Below, piece after piece: positions 17,585 to 27,350 of a stretch of 64,000 nucleotides of DNA. Source of the stretch: Planococcus chinensis (lineage in GTDB: Bacteria; Bacillota; Bacilli; Bacillales_A; Planococcaceae). How positions within the stretch are numbered: the first letter of the stretch is position 1; every line of letters starts with the position of its first letter. The stretch lies in contig NZ_JABWTK010000006.1 of assembly GCF_020071995.1 (NCBI RefSeq), positions 124,001-188,000 on the forward strand, written 5' to 3'. The position numbers were made by a program, and so were the translations under genes. The notes beneath the pieces were generated by a model. That model worked only from the letters and a program-made list of their open reading frames with translations. It did no database searches and was not told the origin of the DNA.

Positions 17585-17907
17585 ATGTAAATAAGTTTGC
17601 AACTATTTATTGAAAGGATATGGGCTTTATTTAGATAATTTTAGGAATTCCGGTTTTTTAACTTGTCATTTCCAAAAAAATAGGTGTAGGAGATACTAGT
17701 TGTCTGAAGTTTTATTTCCTGATTAAATTTATTGAATGTTTAATCTTTCTGTAACTTCACATGTTAATATTATTTACAATAAAGCTTTAGCAATTTATGA
17801 AGTTACAAGCCTGAAGATAAAGTTCAATACACAGGTTTCTGGTTAAAAATTTTAAATAGCATAATAAAGTTTGACACTGAAATTAGAGTGGGAGGTATTT
17901 TGCGATT
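17585..17907. other. AT-rich gap, no gene seen
   Basis: Between operon B and the next plus-strand gene I see no ORF with a ribosome site and no strong hairpin. It probably holds the divergent promoters. Confidence 0.5.
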
Positions 17908-18282
17908 GTGAAGAGTTTACCCGATGAATACGATTTACTGGCATTGTTCGAATGCGAACCGGTCTTGCGTGATACCCAAACAAAGAATCTGCCTTTTTAC
18001 TATAACCAAGCCACATATCGGTTTTCGAATGAGGAAGAAGCTTTCCTGGTAATCCTAGAGCCCGCATATGGAGAAGTTAAAATACAAGTGAACCAGAAAT
18101 CGACAAACAGGCTGATTTCCCGCCTTGATTTGAAAAGGGTGGATTCGCTTGAAATCAAGGCGGATTCTAAAAAATCCTCAAGTATTTTGCTGACCTTGGG
18201 AAGCGATGAAACCTTTCAAACCCTAGAGATTCAATTTAAGCCGAATTTCAAATTAATTCTTCAAGACCATCTGGAATACTAA
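17908..18282 (+). CDS. Unknown 124-aa protein
   Basis: Starts at GTG 17908, 12 nt after GGGAGG. Acidic soluble protein rich in beta-strand patterns (AFLVILEPAYGEVKIQVNQK, then TFQTLEIQFKPNFKLIL); no signal peptide or membrane segment. Not recognised. It opens a group of small unknown genes that resemble immunity-protein neighbourhoods, but no toxin is present. Confidence 0.6.
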   Translation: MKSLPDEYDLLALFECEPVLRDTQTKNLPFYYNQATYRFSNEEEAFLVILEPAYGEVKIQVNQKSTNRLISRLDLKRVDSLEIKADSKKSSSILLTLGSDETFQTLEIQFKPNFKLILQDHLEY

Positions 18283-18403
18283 TGGTTTCAGGTGAAATGC
18301 ATGCAGTTATTCGACTGTATTAAATGAAGATGGATTGCTTTCCAATTTACATAAACGGTTATAAATCACTGCAGTTATACCGTATGGAGAAAGGGATGAT
18401 TTG

Positions 18404-18739
18404 ATGATCTGGTTTAGTTCTATAGTGCTTTTTGTTTTTATTGGCTCATTTGTATATGGGTTGATAAAACAACTCCGTTATTCTGCTTTGCTAAAACGAA
18501 CGGTCGTGCCATACACTGAAGCCGGCAAAAGATTGCTTTACGGCAACTATTTATACAGCTTTACATTTGCCGGTTTCATGGTTTTTGTCTTGTTGAATGC
18601 TTTTGTTTTTTGGGGGATTTTTCCCCGAATGCAAAGCATGGGCAATGCAGCCAGCCTCATCGCTATGTTATTTCTTTTGTTGATGGCTGTTTCCAAATTT
18701 GTTTTGATTCCTAAAAGCGATAAAAACTTCCTGGCGTAA
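18404..18739 (+). CDS. Unknown 111-aa membrane protein
   Basis: Three predicted helices: SIVLFVFIGSFVYGLI (about 5-20), SFTFAGFMVFVLLNAFVFWG (about 48-67) and LIAMLFLLLMAVSKFVLI (about 83-101). ATG 18404 follows GAGAAAGGGA; the TTG three bases upstream is in frame but too close to it. No family recognised. Confidence 0.65.
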   Translation: MIWFSSIVLFVFIGSFVYGLIKQLRYSALLKRTVVPYTEAGKRLLYGNYLYSFTFAGFMVFVLLNAFVFWGIFPRMQSMGNAASLIAMLFLLLMAVSKFVLIPKSDKNFLA

Positions 18740-18866
18740 ACGGAATTCAATTGTGACTGGTTTCTATTCAGGAAATGATTTCAATTTAACAAGGAAAATG
18801 CACTAATGATGCTAAGCAATAATGGGAAAATCAAGCTTCAAGTCATAAAGAAAATGGTGAAATGGA

Positions 18867-19439
18867 ATGGATCCAAGCAAAAAATTTGTATTTAATATCG
18901 AAAACCAAGAATGGCTTTATGAGAAGGAGGAAGAAGATTTATGTTCCCACGGAGAAATCCACCTCAGCGTTAACGGAACTATCATTACCCAATCCGGAAT
19001 AGAAGAGGAATGGGGAATCAGCGAATCCGCTTTAGCTTTATTGCGGACCATTGATAACGATTATGTGTGCCATCCCGCTGATGAGGAAGGGTTAATACTT
19101 CATGGATGCGGAGCGATTTTGATGATGGGCTGCCCGATTTCCATCCATTGGACAGTTAAACATACGGGGGATCAAGTCCTATTATCGGATTTTGTGAAAG
19201 TCGCGACAAGCAATCCTGAAACAGGAAGTGTTTATTACCCGGGGCTACATGCAGCTCTGGGTAAAAACGAATATAAAAAGCAAATTGTTCAGTTCGCTTT
19301 ACAAGTGAAGAAGTTCTTTGATGCCTCAAAAGACAAGCGGATTACAGACGATTATGACCGTGAAACATATCAAGAATTCTGGGATGAATACAATCGTTTA
19401 TTGGAAAATAATTGGCTTGATCCAAATGGCGACTTGTAA
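18867..19439 (+). CDS. Unknown 190-aa protein
   Basis: Soluble acidic protein with a central Cys/His-containing stretch (YVCHPADEEGLILHGCGAIL, about residues 70-90) and a charged helical C-terminus. The combination SIHWTV...SDFVKVATSNPETG suggests a compact alpha/beta fold; not recognised. The ribosome site is weak (GGTGAAATGGA). Low G+C compared with the metabolic genes in the window, like its neighbours. Confidence 0.6.
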   Translation: MDPSKKFVFNIENQEWLYEKEEEDLCSHGEIHLSVNGTIITQSGIEEEWGISESALALLRTIDNDYVCHPADEEGLILHGCGAILMMGCPISIHWTVKHTGDQVLLSDFVKVATSNPETGSVYYPGLHAALGKNEYKKQIVQFALQVKKFFDASKDKRITDDYDRETYQEFWDEYNRLLENNWLDPNGDL

Positions 19440-19522
19440 AGGGAATCTCCTTCAAATCTCCTTAAAAGCAAAATATGCGGACGATTGTTCGAAGTTCGCT
19501 ATCGGAAAAAGGTGTAGAATTC

Positions 19523-20008
19523 ATGAAGAAAATTAATAAAGACTTTGCAGAAAGAGCTTTGAAAAGGCTTCTTATTGGAAGCCAATTGGACGGTTTGCAA
19601 TTTGGCGCTGGTCCCGGAGCAGTACGTGCCTGCTTTGCCCATTATTCTGAGCAAGATCCAGATACGTTGTGGTTGAACATTGAGGTAAGAAAAATAGCAG
19701 TTATCTCTGATCAGAATCGATTGATGTCAATTTCCACAGAAAAATTGAAAGAGCTGAATGAGGAAGATTCCTTTCAATTGCTGCTGAAACATCGGAGAGA
19801 AAGAGTGGATGATGTCTGGCTGGGGGAAGATTCCCCGCATTTGTATCTTTCGTTTGAGTCCGGGAAGGTCTTATATATAAACGGCCAAGATGAGGATTAC
19901 GAATGCTGGCAAGTTGGAGATCAATTTGGGTATGGGGACGGTGACTGGTTGATAGTAGCCGTTCCAGAAAATGAGATCGCTGCCTGGAGTCCGGAAGAGT
20001 TTAAGTGA
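19523..20008 (+). CDS. Unknown 161-aa protein, possibly DUF6188-like
   Basis: ATG 19523 follows AAAAAGGTG. The C-terminal part LYLSFESGKVLYINGQDEDY followed by ECWQV and GDWLIVAVP resembles the pattern (strand, Gly turn, YExW) I associate with DUF6188-type immunity-like proteins. This link is from memory and tentative. No signal peptide or membrane helix. Confidence 0.55.
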   Translation: MKKINKDFAERALKRLLIGSQLDGLQFGAGPGAVRACFAHYSEQDPDTLWLNIEVRKIAVISDQNRLMSISTEKLKELNEEDSFQLLLKHRRERVDDVWLGEDSPHLYLSFESGKVLYINGQDEDYECWQVGDQFGYGDGDWLIVAVPENEIAAWSPEEFK

Positions 20009-20088
20009 GTGTGATTTTGCAACTTTTATCCAGAATGCTTTAGCAAGACAAGCAAACAGAGATTTCACATGCACAAGGAGGTAAAACT

Positions 20089-20541
20089 ATGGAGAAAAAC
20101 AACTTGCTCCGAATGGATAATGTTGGCATCGTGGTAGAATCGCTGGATGGCGCAATCTCATTCTTTGAAGAAATTGGCTTGAAGCTTGAAGGACGATCCA
20201 TTATTGAAGGAGAATGGGCAGGACGCGTAACCGGATTGGGTTCTCAGCGTGTCGAAATTGCGATGATGGTTACCCCGGATGGCCACAGCCGGCTTGAACT
20301 GTCGCGTTTTCTTACCCCGCCGATGATTTCAGACCACCGGACCGCTCCTGTAAATGCCCTCGGCTATTTGCGTGTCATGTTCACCGTTGAAGACATTGAC
20401 GAAATGGTAGCCCGGCTCTTGAAGCACGGCGCGCAGCTCGTTGGCGAAATTATCCAGTATGAGGACGCCTACCGGCTCTGCTACATTCGCGGTGCCGAAG
20501 GGCTTTTAATCGGTTTGGCAGAACAACTCGGTAGTAAGTAA
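20089..20541 (+). CDS. VOC-family (glyoxalase/dioxygenase fold) protein
   Basis: 150-aa vicinal-oxygen-chelate protein with two beta-alpha-beta-beta-beta units: LLRMDNVGIVVESLDGAISFFEEIG style start and a C-terminal YIRGAEGLLIGLAEQLG. Glu/His ligand positions are plausible (IE in VEIAMM, E in GAEG). Strong ribosome site AAGGAGG. Function could be lyase, isomerase or resistance; genomic context gives no hint. Confidence 0.82.
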   Translation: MEKNNLLRMDNVGIVVESLDGAISFFEEIGLKLEGRSIIEGEWAGRVTGLGSQRVEIAMMVTPDGHSRLELSRFLTPPMISDHRTAPVNALGYLRVMFTVEDIDEMVARLLKHGAQLVGEIIQYEDAYRLCYIRGAEGLLIGLAEQLGSK

Positions 20542-20699
20542 GGAACAGCCCATCTTAGTCTTACCTGAAAATTTTTCGGATTTCTTTTGTACGTTTTAGA
20601 ACCCTTCCCGAACGTTCATGAAAGAAGACCGGATAAAATTCGGCTGCATGAACATGTCGGGTAGGGTCTGTGCAACTAAACATGAGAGGATGAACATCA

Positions 20700-21338
20700 G
20701 TGAATATCACTCCAACATTCCTAAACACTGTTAAGACCGTAGAAGAACTGCGGGAAATCACCGGCCAGCCGAGCCAACTGGTGAACAATAAAGTCATTTC
20801 CTATTTGGATGAACATTGTATGGACTTTATCGCCAAATCTCCTTTTCTCACGATTTCTACAGCGGACGCCTCCGGTAGATGCGACGTCTCGCCGCGCGGA
20901 GACGATGCCGGGTTTGTCTATGTGCTGAATGAAAAACAATTGATCATTCCCGAACGTCCTGGAAATAAACGGATGGATTCCATGCGAAACATTTTAGCGA
21001 ATCCGAATGTCGGGTTGTTGTTCCTGATTCCGGGACTCGGCGAGACTTTGCGGGTGAACGGAAAAGCCAGCGTCATCCAGCACGAAGAATTGCTGGAGAA
21101 AATGGCGGCACATGGCAAAAGGCCGCTTCTTGGAATCGGCGTGGATGTAGAGGAATGCTTTATTCATTGTGCCAAGGCGTTCCGGCGTTCGGGACTGTGG
21201 GAGCCTGAGAGCTGGGGAGACAAAGAGGAACTTCCAAAAGGCGCGAAAATCCTGGCAGCCCACGCGAAGTTGCCGAATACCGACGAAGAAGCCGTGGGTA
21301 AAATCTTGGAGAAAAGCTACCGGGAAACCTTGTACTGA
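20700..21338 (+). CDS. PPOX-type FMN-binding oxidoreductase
   Basis: 212-aa flavin-binding split-barrel protein of the pyridoxamine 5'-phosphate oxidase-like superfamily. PFLTISTADASGRCDVSPRGDDAGFVYV covers the FMN-phosphate region and RMDSMRNILANPNVGLLFLIPG the second strand pair; the long N-terminal helix and C-terminal WEPESWGDK region match the MSMEG_1061-like subgroup. GTG 20700 follows GAGAGGATG. Substrate unknown. Confidence 0.83.
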   Translation: MNITPTFLNTVKTVEELREITGQPSQLVNNKVISYLDEHCMDFIAKSPFLTISTADASGRCDVSPRGDDAGFVYVLNEKQLIIPERPGNKRMDSMRNILANPNVGLLFLIPGLGETLRVNGKASVIQHEELLEKMAAHGKRPLLGIGVDVEECFIHCAKAFRRSGLWEPESWGDKEELPKGAKILAAHAKLPNTDEEAVGKILEKSYRETLY

Positions 21339-21635
21339 AAAGCTTGAAGCAAGGACAAGTCCACCATGTCCCAATAGTTCAAATGAAAAAAATGAAAATT
21401 TTCCGCTTGGAAGGAAGGCCATGTTTACTTTTTAAGCTTTCCCGAAACAATAGTGAAGAGGATAAGCAGAGTGTGATAAAATATATCTGATAATGGAAAA
21501 AGTGTGGTTATACTCTGATACATACGGATTAATCAGGAGGCATTGAATAGCTGAAGTATTTAACGGGCGTGAAAGTTTTTCCGAATCGTCCTGCATATAG
21601 ATCATTACATGTTACAAACGAGAGGGGCTAGTTAT

Positions 21636-22091
21636 ATGTTGGGTGACAAAAACGAAGAGTTGTTTTCGGAAAAACCGAGAGAGAAACGCAGGCTCGGCGA
21701 ACCGACCGCTGCGTTTAAAGGGGCGGCTTGGGGCGCTTTGCTGATTGGGGTAGCGAGTTATTTAATCGGATTGTACAATGCGGCGATGGAACTGAATGAA
21801 AAAGGCTATTATATTGCTTTATTGATCCTCGGGCTCTATTCCGCCGTTTCGCTCCAAAAAGCCGTTAGAGACCGCGACGAAGGAATCCGGGTTACGAACC
21901 TGTATTACGGCATCAGCTGGTTTGCCTTGATTGCAGCAATTTCACTTATGGCCATCGGGCTGTTTAACGCAGGAAGCATCATTTTAAGCGAAAAAGGCTT
22001 TTACGGCATCTCGTTCGTCTTGAGCTTGTTCGCCGTAGTCACTGTACAAAAGAACGTCCGGGACACGGAAGAAGCGAACCAGGACAAGTAA
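21636..22091 (+). CDS. YiaA/YiaB-like two-helix membrane protein (tandem)
   Basis: 151-aa protein with four helices as two copies of the YiaAB two-helix unit: AAWGALLIGVASYLIGLYNA...YYIALLILGLYSAVSLQKAVRD and WFALIAAISLMAIGLFNAGS...YGISFVLSLFAVVTVQKNVRD. Each copy ends in a QKxVRD signature. ATG 21636 is chosen over 21609 because GAGAGGGG lies 8 nt upstream. Function unknown in the family. Confidence 0.85.
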   Translation: MLGDKNEELFSEKPREKRRLGEPTAAFKGAAWGALLIGVASYLIGLYNAAMELNEKGYYIALLILGLYSAVSLQKAVRDRDEGIRVTNLYYGISWFALIAAISLMAIGLFNAGSIILSEKGFYGISFVLSLFAVVTVQKNVRDTEEANQDK

Positions 22092-22097
22092 TAAATA

Positions 22098-22130
22098 AAT
22101 GCCTAACCTGAAAAGGGTTAGGCATTTTTA
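22098..22130 (+). terminator. Terminator after YiaAB-like gene
   Basis: TGCCTAACC and GGGTTAGGCA pair around TGAAAA, followed by TTTTTAT. Confidence 0.85.
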
Positions 22131-22248
22131 TACGGTGAATTTATAGTGAACAAGAGATTTTTCGCTGATGGAGATGAAGTATGCTAACCTTTTTAAAGGA
22201 CAAAAATGACAAGCTTTCCAATCGAAAAATAGAAGGAGTGGGAATACG

Positions 22249-22539
22249 ATGGATATCAAACGGATCAGCCAAAAGGAAGAAACTGAATTGCCGCGATTTC
22301 AAAACCATGAAGAAGCGATTGATTATTTTGAGAAGACCTACGGAGAAAAATTCGTCTTTGAAGAGTCCTCAGGGACTGATGAAGGAAGTTGTTTTTTCTA
22401 TCGCTTGATTACAGACGAAAAAGCATATATTAAAGGCTCAACGGAATTGAATGCGAATGGCCATGTAGGGCTGGAATTTTTGAGTAGTTTTCAGCCGATT
22501 CAAATTATGGATAACGGCGACATTCGAATTGGCCATTAA
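22249..22539 (+). CDS. Unknown 96-aa protein
   Basis: ATG 22249 follows AGAAGGAG. Acidic protein beginning MDIKRISQKEETELPRFQNH, with HEEAIDYFEKTYGEKFVF and GHVGLEFLSSFQPIQIMDNG. Found as a single gene between two terminators; not recognised. Confidence 0.65.
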   Translation: MDIKRISQKEETELPRFQNHEEAIDYFEKTYGEKFVFEESSGTDEGSCFFYRLITDEKAYIKGSTELNANGHVGLEFLSSFQPIQIMDNGDIRIGH

Positions 22540-22604
22540 CAACCGGCTTGTTCCATGATTCATTCAGATGGATCGCATTCAATTGCTTCATAGAAGATAC
22601 TTCA

Positions 22605-22634
22605 CTCTTGGCGGTTTTCGCCAGGAGTTTTTTT
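22605..22634 (+). terminator. Terminator after the 96-aa gene
   Basis: CTCTTGGCG pairs with CGCCAGGAG (one G-U) around GTTTT, then seven T. Confidence 0.85.
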
Positions 22635-22789
22635 GCTTTAGACTCCCCTGCAATTGATGGAAAAACAAAAGAGCAGTGGTGAAATATTTCTCCTGATAAT
22701 AATTCAGAAAAATCTATTGCACCCTATAATTTTCCAACATATAATTAATCAACTGCACATTAAGCAGGGGGATAAGGGAGAGAAAAAGA

Positions 22790-25700
22790 ATGGTCATCGA
22801 CTTGAAAGCACATGAAATTCAAACTGCCAATCAAATGATTCAAGCCATTCGCGGGTTATGGGCCGGACGTTCCATCAAACGGCTTCGCGAGTGGCTCGGG
22901 GAAATTGAAACGGAAGAGGAATACTACCGGCTGATGCGGCTTGCCGATGAAGCGGATTTATATAATTACAGCAATCTGTTGGCAACCCATGCTTACAAAC
23001 GTTTCGGGACGCTGCGCCCCTTTGCCTGGCATTGCGGCCGGCTGCTTGAAACCGGGAGAAGCCTGGAAGCGGAAGAAAAGATGCTCGGCCGGCTGCAAGG
23101 CGCAGCCGCTTCCACTTATAAAGCGGAGGAACTCGCATCCGCCCACCAGTTGCTGGTCCGTGTCTTTTGCCAGTTAAACCGGCTGCCGGAAGCGAAAGAG
23201 CAATTGGACAAAATTGCACAAGTGCGCGGTTCCGTATGGCCGGATTTGACCGGCTATTACTATATGCACAGCGGGGAATGGGACAAAGCCGAACAGGTGC
23301 TGAAAACGGTGATGAACGAGGAGTCGAATGACCGGGACAGCTTTGCCCGGCTGTTTTATGCAGATGTCTTGTCGATGCTCGGCCGGCAAGCCGAATCGTT
23401 GGCCGTGCTTGAAGAAGGCGCTGCCTTGGAAGCGGACAGCTGGGCCTATGAGACGGAACAAGTGAGCCGCCTTTTCCATCTGGAGCGCTATGCGGATGCG
23501 CTGCGTGTGATGGATGCGTTTAATGAAAAAAATCCTTTCCATGTTCACCGGGACCATTTTGCTTATTTGAAAGCGGTGTGTTTGTACCGGCTTGAGCAAT
23601 GGGATGATCTGGAGTCTTGGGTTGGCGAGCACCGCGAACTGTTAAAAGACAGCATCTACGGAAAAGCAGAGATTCGCCGGGATGAGAAACAGGTCCTGCT
23701 GAAAACAACGCCGAAAGTCCAGAAGATGAACTATTGTGTGCCGGCTTCATTGTCGCTCATGCTGGAAGTGTACGGCAAAAACATCGGACAGGACGAAATC
23801 GCTTCGCATGTCTTTGATGTGACCGGCACGAAGCTTCGGACGACGATGAAATACATGGAATCGCTTGGACTCCATGCCCGGTATTTCAAAGGGAACGTCG
23901 CGCTCTACAAGCAATTTATCGATGCGGGTGTGCCGATTCTCCTCAGCATGATGATCGAAAACAGCGCGCATGTCCAAGTGGTCGTCGGCTATGACGACCG
24001 GCTGCAAGGGCTCATCATCCAGGATCCGAACGATTTGGCGCCGTATTTATTGGCGTATGAAGACGTCCAAAAAACATACCGGATGTCCGATGCGCTTAGC
24101 ATGGTTTTTGTAAAAGAAGCCCAGAAACACCTCCTAAGCTCACTGAATGAAAGCGAGCACGGATTCTTCACAGAGTTGTATGAGTTTTTGGAGGATGAAG
24201 AAGGAGAAGTGGAAGAAAGCGATGCATTCCTGGCATTCTTGACTGCCCATATTGAGGAGCGCTACGCAGCCGTCATTGGCTTGTCGTCGCTTTTTACAGA
24301 CCGTGCAAAAGCCCTGCATCCCCAGTGGCTGGAGCGGCTTTATACGGAATTCGGCGTAGAAGATGCCGAAGTGGCTTTATTGGCTGCCCACATGCATTTT
24401 GTGAGCGACCAATTGCCGGAAGCTTTGCAATGCCTGACGCATGTCGAGACGAAAACTAGTCCATATGCGCAGTATTTAAAAGGCGCCATTTTGATGAAAC
24501 AGGACGCTTTTGACAAAGCCGTTCCCTTACTGAAACGCTCCATTGAAATGGATCCCGTCCAGCCGGACGCCTATAGCCGCCTTGCCCGCTGTTATACGGA
24601 AATGGGCAAGGTCTACCAGGCGTTTAAATGGTCCAGCATCGCGCTTGCTCAGCTGCCAAGCAGCGTTTCCGTCCAAATCAACCATGCCTTGATCCAGTCT
24701 GAATCCGGTGCACATGAAAAGGCGTTAGAACGCTTCCAGAAACTGGCCGAAAGCGAGCCGAAAGACGAATTCTTCATTTACCAGATGGGCTGCTGCCTGC
24801 AGCAGTTAGGACGAGACGGCGAGGCGCTTGATGCATTCCGGCGGTCAATCAGATTGGAGTCCAGCGAGCCTTTTCCATATTTGCGGATGGCTGAAATCCA
24901 TATGGAAGCGGAAAACTGGACGGAAGCAAAAGCGGTCCTTGAAGAAGGGATTGCCCATTCTGGCACGCATGACGTCTTGCATCTGTATCTCGGCCATGTA
25001 GCCATGGAACAGAAGGCGTATCCAAAAGCGGAAGCGGAGTACCGGAAAGCATTGGAACTGGATACAAAAGATTTGTTTGCGGTATCGCATGTCGCCCATG
25101 TGTTGATCAAACAGGAACGCTATCTGGAAGCGCACAACTGGATTAAGGGTTATGCCAAAGAAGGCGATGCCGGCTTCTTCATCCGGATCGCTTCCCTGCT
25201 GTGGGAAGAATGGGCAGATGATTCCGGCAAAGCAAAGGCGCTCAGCCTGCTTGAAGAAGGGCTCTCCGACAGAGAACGGGACGGCTTTCATGACTTGGCC
25301 GTCAAATACGCTGAATTCGGAGCTGAAATGCCGCTGCACCGGACGCGGGTGCTGGAACACATTCAAACCCTGCGCGAAACGCAGCCCGATGAAATTCTGC
25401 TGTGCCTGGAAGGCGAACTGCACGAAGAAGCCGAAAACCACCGCTATGCACGTAAGCTGTACAAGCAGGCGCTCGACCTTGCCAACCATGCTCCGGCATA
25501 CTACCGCCTCGGCCTCCTGGAAGAAAAGCGGGAGAAAAATGAACAGGCCATCTTGAATTATCGCCGCTGCATTGAGTTGGATCCGAGCTTTAGCGCCGCC
25601 CATACAGCGATGATGCGGGCATATGCGGCGAGCGGCAATCCGGAGCGCGCATTTACCGAAGCGCTGCATGTATTGGAGCACGATCCGCAGGAACTGGATT

Positions 25701-26971
25701 TTGAGGAATTGTTTGCACTGGCGGATTCCGAAAAAGCGGTTCAACGGATCGCTGGAACGTTAGAGAAAATTTCCGAAAAAGTGCCGGAAGAATGGCTGCT
25801 TTCAGCAAAAGCGCATTGCGCTGAAAAAGAAGGGCACTTAAAAGAAGCAGACGCATTGTTTATTCAAGCAAAAGCAACGAACGGCGCGCATGCTTCCTAT
25901 TTTGACCACGTCGAGTTCTGCGAGCGCCAAGGCGACTTTAAACGTGCAGCGGTCCTGTTGGAAGAAATGATTGCTGAACATCCGGAGATTGTCGGGCTGT
26001 ATGAAAAATACGTCTCGATGCTCACTAAAATCGGCAAGTCAGCGGAAATCGAAAAACGGTTGAAGCGGCTGCTTTCTGGAGAGGAACTGGCCATCGCCAA
26101 AGCACATTGTGCGCAGTTTCTTGCGCTTTGGTTCGAGGAAATCGAGCAGGAAGAGCCGAAAGGGATGCTGAACAAATTCCGGCATAATACGCGGTCGTTG
26201 CGCACCATCTCTCAAGTCATTTCGCTGTATGAAGAAGCTTCCAAGCGCCTCCCGGACAACGAAATGCCGGTCATGCAGTTGGCCTCGCTCTATTTAGCTC
26301 GAGATATGGCCAAAGAAGCGGTTGATGAGCTGAAGCCGTTTGTGGAACGCACCGGAAACTACGAGGCGGCGCTGTTATTGATACAAGCGACGCTTCAGCT
26401 TGCGGATGAAAAAGAGTCGTATAAGCTTGCCCGGTCAGCTGCAGTCGCAGCGCGGAAGCTCCACGAACAACAGCCTTCCGATACCCGCGTCCTACTGTTG
26501 CGGGGGGAAGCCTTGGCAGTAATTGATGAAACCAAAAAAGCACGGGAACAGTTTGAAGAAGTGATCCGGTTGGAGCCTTTTCATGCAGAAGGCTATACCC
26601 GTCTGCTGCATTTACTGGCCGAACGTCGCCCGGGAGAAGTGCTGGCGTTCAAAGACCGCTTGCCGGAGCAGCTGAGAGACCATGAATGGATCCGGTTGAA
26701 CTTAAGCCTTGCCTATATCGAAGTGGAGGAAGTCGCGCTTGCAAAGGAAACGCTGCTGTCGTTGATCGAAGACGAAGACGATTATTTGCCGGCATACTAT
26801 GAACTGGCGCGCTGCGAGATGCTGCTTGGCCATAATCAGGCTGCTCTAAGCTATTTCAAACAGCTGCTGAAACGGGAAGAAGGGCGCCATTATCTCTTTG
26901 CCGCTGCCGATGAGCCGGCATTCGAAGATGTATTTGAGGAGCTGGAAGCCATGGCCGCAGCATACGCCTGA
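22790..26971 (+). CDS. 1393-aa TPR protein with embedded C39-like cysteine peptidase domain
   Basis: Very long alpha-solenoid with TPR repeats at about residues 60-300 and 520-1385 (clear copies: AYSRLARCYTEMGKVYQAFK, FIYQMGCCLQQLGRDGEALD). Between them, residues 305-440 form a papain-like C39 domain: Cys316 in MNYCVPASLSLML, His394 in SAHVQVVVGYD and Asp412 in IIQDPND match the catalytic triad order. No signal peptide or transmembrane helix, so it is probably cytoplasmic. Strong ribosome site AAGGGAG. A 52-aa membrane protein follows 25 bp downstream, likely in one operon. C39 domains usually cleave double-glycine leaders in peptide exporters, but no transporter or precursor is nearby; function open. 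Confidence 0.88.
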   Translation: MVIDLKAHEIQTANQMIQAIRGLWAGRSIKRLREWLGEIETEEEYYRLMRLADEADLYNYSNLLATHAYKRFGTLRPFAWHCGRLLETGRSLEAEEKMLGRLQGAAASTYKAEELASAHQLLVRVFCQLNRLPEAKEQLDKIAQVRGSVWPDLTGYYYMHSGEWDKAEQVLKTVMNEESNDRDSFARLFYADVLSMLGRQAESLAVLEEGAALEADSWAYETEQVSRLFHLERYADALRVMDAFNEKNPFHVHRDHFAYLKAVCLYRLEQWDDLESWVGEHRELLKDSIYGKAEIRRDEKQVLLKTTPKVQKMNYCVPASLSLMLEVYGKNIGQDEIASHVFDVTGTKLRTTMKYMESLGLHARYFKGNVALYKQFIDAGVPILLSMMIENSAHVQVVVGYDDRLQGLIIQDPNDLAPYLLAYEDVQKTYRMSDALSMVFVKEAQKHLLSSLNESEHGFFTELYEFLEDEEGEVEESDAFLAFLTAHIEERYAAVIGLSSLFTDRAKALHPQWLERLYTEFGVEDAEVALLAAHMHFVSDQLPEALQCLTHVETKTSPYAQYLKGAILMKQDAFDKAVPLLKRSIEMDPVQPDAYSRLARCYTEMGKVYQAFKWSSIALAQLPSSVSVQINHALIQSESGAHEKALERFQKLAESEPKDEFFIYQMGCCLQQLGRDGEALDAFRRSIRLESSEPFPYLRMAEIHMEAENWTEAKAVLEEGIAHSGTHDVLHLYLGHVAMEQKAYPKAEAEYRKALELDTKDLFAVSHVAHVLIKQERYLEAHNWIKGYAKEGDAGFFIRIASLLWEEWADDSGKAKALSLLEEGLSDRERDGFHDLAVKYAEFGAEMPLHRTRVLEHIQTLRETQPDEILLCLEGELHEEAENHRYARKLYKQALDLANHAPAYYRLGLLEEKREKNEQAILNYRRCIELDPSFSAAHTAMMRAYAASGNPERAFTEALHVLEHDPQELDFEELFALADSEKAVQRIAGTLEKISEKVPEEWLLSAKAHCAEKEGHLKEADALFIQAKATNGAHASYFDHVEFCERQGDFKRAAVLLEEMIAEHPEIVGLYEKYVSMLTKIGKSAEIEKRLKRLLSGEELAIAKAHCAQFLALWFEEIEQEEPKGMLNKFRHNTRSLRTISQVISLYEEASKRLPDNEMPVMQLASLYLARDMAKEAVDELKPFVERTGNYEAALLLIQATLQLADEKESYKLARSAAVAARKLHEQQPSDTRVLLLRGEALAVIDETKKAREQFEEVIRLEPFHAEGYTRLLHLLAERRPGEVLAFKDRLPEQLRDHEWIRLNLSLAYIEVEEVALAKETLLSLIEDEDDYLPAYYELARCEMLLGHNQAALSYFKQLLKREEGRHYLFAAADEPAFEDVFEELEAMAAAYA

Positions 26972-26996
26972 TGGAACAGTTGAGAGGAGAAATCGG

Positions 26997-27155
26997 ATGA
27001 AACCGCTGCTTTGGGGTATGCTCGGAATGTTCACCACTTGGCTCATACTGAATGTTATCAGCGGTTCCTGGGACATGCAGGAGCTGATCTATTTGGCCAT
27101 TGGCCTCGCTGTAATCTTCAAAAACAAGAAGGGCAAAGAAGAAGAATTGGAATAA
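26997..27155 (+). CDS. 52-aa membrane protein downstream of TPR-C39
   Basis: ATG 26997 follows GAGAGGAG with good spacing, although the frame is open further upstream. Two hydrophobic stretches (LLWGMLGMFTTWLILNVISG and LIYLAIGLAVIFK) and a charged tail KNKKGKEEELE. Spacing and the shared terminator make it a probable partner or membrane anchor of the TPR-C39 protein; that role is inference. Confidence 0.72.
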   Translation: MKPLLWGMLGMFTTWLILNVISGSWDMQELIYLAIGLAVIFKNKKGKEEELE

Positions 27156-27159
27156 AGCC

Positions 27160-27199
27160 GCAAAGCCGCTCAAGTTTTATTGAGCGGCTTTGCTTTTTT
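27160..27199 (+). terminator. Terminator of the TPR-C39 operon
   Basis: GCAAAGCCGCTCAA pairs with TTGAGCGGCTTTGC, then TTTTTTC. Confidence 0.88.
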
Positions 27200-27350
27200 C
27201 TTTTCCGGAAAGATTGCTCATCACGTCCATTCCATATTTTTTCGTTTATAGAGCGCTTACATCAAAATCCGGCGGTTCCTCCGTTAAAAAGCATGTTACG
27301 CTAAACGAGGAAAATAAAGAGAGAATTCGTGTTGAAAGGTTTTGATCTCC

